NCBI RefSeq assembly: GCF_000721935.1
Contig: NZ_KL585429.1
Coordinates: forward strand, 14,262-19,759
DNA from: Streptomyces sp. NRRL WC-3549
GTDB lineage: Bacteria > Actinomycetota > Actinomycetes > Streptomycetales > Streptomycetaceae
Direction of reading: 5' to 3'
DNA length: 5,498 nt
Position numbers and translations under genes: made by a program. Shown here piece after piece: positions 1 to 5,498 of this stretch. The notes beneath the pieces are model-generated. The model had not been told where the DNA came from, made no database searches, and saw nothing but the letters and a program-made list of their open reading frames with translations. How positions within the stretch are numbered: position 1 is the stretch's first letter; each line of letters begins with the position of its first letter.

Positions 1-2064
1 AGACAGGGTGGTGAGCGGCTGGCCGAGGGTCAGGTAGCCGAGTCCCACGTCGGCGAGCCGGTCGAGGACCCGGTGCGCGGCCGGTGTCCGGGCCTCGCCG
101 TCGCCGAAGAAGTCCCGCGCCTCGCTCACCGGCATGGCGAGCACCTCGCTGATGTCGCGGCCCCCGAGGTGGTACTCCAGCACCGAGGCCTGGAACCGTT
201 TGCCCTCGCACTCCTCGCAGGTCGTGGCCACGCCCGCCATCATCGCCAGGTCGGTGTAGACGACACCGGCACCGTTGCAGGCCGGGCAGGCGCCCTCGGA
301 GTTGGCGCTGAACAGCGCGGGCTTCACCCCGTTCGCCTTGGCGAACGCCTTGCGGACCGGGTCCAGGAGCCCGGTGTACGTGGCCGGGTTGCTCCGCCGC
401 GACCCGCGGATGGGGCTCTGGTCGATCGACACCACCTCCTCACCGGCGGGCAGCGACCCGTGGACGAGGGAGCTCTTGCCGGAGCCCGCGACGCCCGTGA
501 CGACGGCGAGCACCCCGAGCGGGATGTCCACGTCGACGTCGCGCAGGTTGTTGGCGGTCGCGCCGCGGACCCGCAGGGCGCCCGTGGGCTCGCGTACCGT
601 CTCCTTCACGGCGGCGCGGTCGTCGAGGTGGCGCCCGGTGAGGGTGTCCGCGGCCCGCAGCCCCTCCACGGTCCCCTCGAAACAGACCGTGCCTCCCCGG
701 GTGCCGGCGCCGGGGCCGAGGTCCACGACGTGGTCGGCGATGGCGATCACCTCCGGCTTGTGCTCCACCACCAGCACCGTGTTGCCCTTGTCCCGCAGCC
801 GCAGCAGCAGGTCGTTCATCCGCTGGACGTCGTGCGGGTGCAGGCCCGCGGTGGGCTCGTCGAAGACGTAGGTGACGTCGGTCAGCGAGGAGCCGAGGTG
901 GCGGATCATCTTGACGCGCTGGGCCTCGCCGCCGGAGAGCGTGCCCGCGGGTCTCTCCAGCGAGAGGTAGCCGAGGCCGATCTCCACGAACGAGTCCAGG
1001 GTCTGCCGCAGGGTGGTGAGCAGCGGCGCCAGGGACGGCTCGTCGAGGCCGCGCACCCACACGGCCAGGTCGCTGATCTGCATCGCACACGCGTCGGCGA
1101 TGCTGATCCCGGCGATCTTCGACGACCGGGCGCCCTCGCTGAGCCGGGTGCCGCCGCACTCGGGGCAGGCGGTGAAGGTGACCGCCCGCTCCACGAAGGC
1201 CCGGATGTGCGGTTGCAGCCCCTCCTTGTCCTTGGACAGCATCGACTTCTGGATCTTCGGGATCAGCCCCTCGTAGGTGAGGTTCACCCCCTCGACCTTC
1301 ACCTTGGTCGGCTCGCGGTACAGGAAGTCCCGCATCTCCTGCTCGGAGAAGTCGCGGATCGGCTTGTCCGGGTCGAGGAGGCCGGACTCGGCGTAGACCC
1401 GGACGGTCCAGAAGCTGTCCGACTTCCATCCGGGGATGGTGAACGCGCCCTCGGAGAGCGACTTGGAGTCGTCGTACAGCTGGGTGAGGTCGATGTCGGA
1501 GACCGTGCCGCGGCCCTCGCAGCGCGTGCACATCCCGCCGGTGCGGCTGAAGGTCGCCTTCACCGCCTTCCTGTCGCCGCGCTCGACGGTGATCGCCCCG
1601 CTCGCCCGGACCGAGGCGGTGTTGAAGGAGTAGGCGCCGGGTGGGCCGATGTGCGGGTCGCCGAGCCGGCTGAAGAGGATGCGCAGCATCGCGTTGGCGT
1701 CCGTGGCGGTCCCGACGGTGGAGCGCGGGTCGGCGCCCATGCGCTGCTGGTCGACGATGATCGCCGTCGTCAGCCCTTCGAGTACGTCGGCCTCGGGGCG
1801 GGCCAGGTTCGGCATGAAGCCCTGGACGAAGGCGCTGTACGTCTCGTTGATCATCCGCTGCGACTCGGCGGCGATCGTGTCGAAGACCAGCGAGCTCTTG
1901 CCCGAGCCGGAGACCCCCGTGAACACCGTCAGGCGGCGCTTCGGGATCTCGATGCCGACGTCCTTGAGGTTGTTCTCCCGCGCCCCGAGCACCCGGATCA
2001 GGTCGTGGCTGTCGGCGGCGTGCGGCGCGGACGCCCGGGGGTCCGTCTTCGTGGCCCTGCTCAT
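1..2064 (-). CDS. UvrA-like excinuclease ABC subunit A paralog (compact UvrA2/DrrC type), 3' end cut by window
   Basis: A double ABC ATPase of the UvrA family. The first 688 residues are present, read from ATG at 2064, and the frame is open to base 1. GGAG at 2073-2070 sits five bases before the ATG. Seen: Walker A GVSGSGKSS (50-58), Q-loop region VDQQRMG followed by DPRSTVGT (about 104-118), CxxC pairs at C179/C182 and C300/C303, signature LSGGEAQR (376-383), Walker B VFDEPTAGLHP (400-410), H-loop VVEHKPE (432-438), second Walker A GVAGSGKSS (524-532), and a zinc module C593/C596 with C616/C619. The window ends at the first residues of the second signature, so the second Walker B and roughly the last 100 residues are missing. 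Only about eight residues (138-146) stand where canonical UvrA carries its UvrB-binding domain, so this is the shortened class that includes UvrA2 and the daunorubicin-resistance protein DrrC. A role in damage or drug tolerance in the cytoplasm is inferred. It is not the housekeeping uvrA. The reductase gene lies 168 bp upstream on the same strand. Confidence 0.93.
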   Translation of the reverse strand, partial: MSRATKTDPRASAPHAADSHDLIRVLGARENNLKDVGIEIPKRRLTVFTGVSGSGKSSLVFDTIAAESQRMINETYSAFVQGFMPNLARPEADVLEGLTTAIIVDQQRMGADPRSTVGTATDANAMLRILFSRLGDPHIGPPGAYSFNTASVRASGAITVERGDRKAVKATFSRTGGMCTRCEGRGTVSDIDLTQLYDDSKSLSEGAFTIPGWKSDSFWTVRVYAESGLLDPDKPIRDFSEQEMRDFLYREPTKVKVEGVNLTYEGLIPKIQKSMLSKDKEGLQPHIRAFVERAVTFTACPECGGTRLSEGARSSKIAGISIADACAMQISDLAVWVRGLDEPSLAPLLTTLRQTLDSFVEIGLGYLSLERPAGTLSGGEAQRVKMIRHLGSSLTDVTYVFDEPTAGLHPHDVQRMNDLLLRLRDKGNTVLVVEHKPEVIAIADHVVDLGPGAGTRGGTVCFEGTVEGLRAADTLTGRHLDDRAAVKETVREPTGALRVRGATANNLRDVDVDIPLGVLAVVTGVAGSGKSSLVHGSLPAGEEVVSIDQSPIRGSRRSNPATYTGLLDPVRKAFAKANGVKPALFSANSEGACPACNGAGVVYTDLAMMAGVATTCEECEGKRFQASVLEYHLGGRDISEVLAMPVSEARDFFGDGEARTPAAHRVLDRLADVGLGYLTLGQPLTTLS

Positions 2065-2163
2065 CGTGTCTCCATCCGTCGGGCGGGGCCGTCCTCGCGA
2101 TCCCCCGCCGGGCGTCGCCGGCTCGGCCCGGCCTCGCCCCGTACCGCCGACGCTACTGAGCGG

Positions 2164-2199
2164 GGGGCCGGTCACGCTTCTTCTTTCCTGACCGGTCCC
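2164..2199 (-). terminator. candidate hairpin terminator after the aldo/keto reductase gene
   Basis: Arms 2164-2174 and 2189-2199 pair over 11 positions, with a 14-base loop. Ten positions are Watson-Crick. The eleventh is an A-C mismatch in the minus-strand transcript, or a G-U pair if read from the plus strand. The hairpin begins 34 bases after the reductase stop codon and about 100 bases before the UvrA-like start. There is no U-tract, which is common for actinobacterial terminators. It suggests that the two genes are transcribed separately. It could instead be a protein-binding palindrome. Confidence 0.45.
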
Positions 2200-2232
2200 G
2201 CGCCGGCCGGCGGGAGGCCGAACGCAGCGCCG

Positions 2233-3204
2233 TCAGGTCCAGGGGAGCGAGGAGCGGTGACGCCAGTACGCCTCGGGTTCCTCCACGAGGGCGCCCAGCC
2301 GGTCCAGGCGTTCCGCGTCGAGGTCGAGGAGGGGGGCGTGGAGGTTGGCTGCGAGCTGGTTGACGGTCGCCGCTCCGGACAGGACGACGCCCGCCCACGG
2401 TTCGCGGAGCACCAGCGCCAGGGCCACGGCGTCGGCCTCCAGGCCCGCTTCGGCGGCGGTCTCCCGCAGGACGGCGGGCGCCTCGGTGCCGGTGAGCCGG
2501 CCGTTGGCCGCGGCCTCCTTGACGATGACGGTGAGGCCGGCGCCGTGGGCCTCGGCGAGCGCCTGTCCGGCCGAGGTCTCCAGGGCGTTGTAGGTGGCCT
2601 GGACGGTACGGAAGAGAGGCGCCCCGTCGACCGTCACGGCGAGGGCGGCGCGGACGGCGTCGGCCTGGGCGGGGCCGCTGGTGGAGAAACCGACGGTGAC
2701 ACCCTGCTCGGCGAGCCGGGCCAGCCGTTCGTGCAGGGCGGTGTCGGTCAGGGCCGGGCTGTCCGCCGTCACGGAGTGGATCTGGTAGAGGTCGAGGCGG
2801 TCGCCGAGCAGTGCGGCGGTCTCGGCGCGCTGGCGCTCGAAGGCGGCCAGGCTGTGGTCCTTCACCTCGTGGGGCCCGGCCTCGGTGTTCCGGTCACCGG
2901 TGTACGTGTAGCCCCACTTGCTGCCGACCACGAGGTCCTCCGCCTCCGGGTGGGCGGTCAGCCACTCGGCGAGGAACTCCTCCGCGCGTCCGTAGGAGCG
3001 GGCCGCGTCGACGTACCGGACGCCCTGCGCGTAGGCGGCGTCCAGCAGTTCGTGGACGCGCCCGCGCAGGGCGTCGGCACCGCGGCCCCCGGGGAGGTCG
3101 CGGTCACGGTGCGGGGTGATGTAACCGGGCCTGCCGACGGCGGCCAGGCCGAGCCCGATGCGGGCGGTCGGGGTGGTCGCTCGGTCCAGGCGGGCGAAAG
3201 GCAT
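2233..3204 (-). CDS. aldo/keto reductase family oxidoreductase
   Basis: A complete 323-residue protein of the usual single-domain TIM-barrel length, probably a cytoplasmic NADPH-dependent carbonyl reductase or sugar/alcohol dehydrogenase. The substrate cannot be told from sequence. The four catalytic residues of the family are visible in order: Asp66 and Tyr71 in VDAARSYGRAEEF, Lys96 in VVGSKWGYTY, and His143 in LYQIHS. The C-terminal cofactor-binding stretch is VVLSGAATVNQLAANL (273-288). Start choice: ATG at 3204 has GGAGGAG at 3217-3211, six bases upstream, and gives the typical MPFARLDR...RIGLGLAAVG beginning. The frame stays open further upstream, but that part overlaps argH and has no family similarity. 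The gene lies 62 bp after argH and 168 bp before the UvrA-like gene, all on one strand. Its start codon lies in one arm of a 13-bp inverted repeat. No signal peptide or membrane segment is seen. Confidence 0.92.
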   Translation of the reverse strand: MPFARLDRATTPTARIGLGLAAVGRPGYITPHRDRDLPGGRGADALRGRVHELLDAAYAQGVRYVDAARSYGRAEEFLAEWLTAHPEAEDLVVGSKWGYTYTGDRNTEAGPHEVKDHSLAAFERQRAETAALLGDRLDLYQIHSVTADSPALTDTALHERLARLAEQGVTVGFSTSGPAQADAVRAALAVTVDGAPLFRTVQATYNALETSAGQALAEAHGAGLTVIVKEAAANGRLTGTEAPAVLRETAAEAGLEADAVALALVLREPWAGVVLSGAATVNQLAANLHAPLLDLDAERLDRLGALVEEPEAYWRHRSSLPWT

Positions 3205-3242
3205 CGCGGGCTCCTCCGGTGGGGGTTCGGACCTTCCCGCCC

Positions 3243-3260
<18 letters not shown>
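3200..3260. repeat. 13-bp perfect inverted repeat around the reductase leader and start codon
   Basis: GGCATCGCGGGCT at 3200-3212 is exactly complementary to AGCCCGCGATGCC at 3248-3260, with 35 bases between. On the minus strand the first arm begins six bases after the argH stop codon, and the second arm contains the last two bases of the reductase ribosome binding site and its ATG. The repeat could be the argH terminator, an operator, or an RNA stem that hides the reductase start in read-through transcripts. The pairing is seen directly. The role is inferred. Confidence 0.85.

Positions 3261-5498
<2,238 letters not shown>

Noticed and set aside
2112..2153. Imperfect inverted repeat (9 of 10 pairs) upstream of the UvrA-like gene, with TAGCGT on the minus strand at 2155-2150 as a possible -10
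   Set aside because: Short GC-only repeats of this quality are expected by chance here, and no -35 lies at acceptable spacing from the hexamer (GTGACC is only 14 bp away). A promoter for the UvrA-like gene probably exists in this gap, but I cannot place it.

Overview
The window looks like an ordinary chromosomal segment of a streptomycete or close relative. The DNA is very GC-rich, codons almost always end in G or C, ribosome binding sites are GGAG or GAGGAG, and one gene starts with GTG. All four protein sequences read like actinobacterial families. No transposase, integrase, tRNA, rRNA, CRISPR array or attachment site was seen.

Layout: three genes lie on the minus strand and one diverges on the plus strand. 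Reading along the minus strand (right to left) they are argH (argininosuccinate lyase, last step of arginine synthesis, 4700-3267), an aldo/keto reductase (3204-2233), and a UvrA-like double-ABC ATPase (2064 to beyond base 1, cut off). The divergent plus-strand gene begins at 4914 and runs off the right edge. It encodes a secreted L,D-transpeptidase-family protein. Nearly all the sequence is coding. The only gaps are 62 bp (argH to reductase), 168 bp (reductase to UvrA-like) and 213 bp (argH to transpeptidase), and each holds a regulatory candidate.

Regulation: argH has a clear housekeeping promoter (TTGACA, 17 bp, CATAGT) whose -10 lies inside an 18-bp palindrome of ARG-box design, which suggests repression by ArgR. 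A 13-bp perfect inverted repeat lies between argH and the reductase gene, and one arm covers the reductase start codon. A hairpin after the reductase separates it from the UvrA-like gene. The transpeptidase gene has a -10-like hexamer seven bases before its ATG and no ribosome binding site, so its mRNA is probably leaderless.

The four genes do not form an obvious pathway. Arginine synthesis, a redox enzyme of unknown substrate, DNA-damage or drug-tolerance ATPase work and cell-wall crosslinking appear to be separate transcription units. I see no convincing new multi-gene system. The best leads are the inverted repeat at the reductase start and the ARG-box/promoter overlap.
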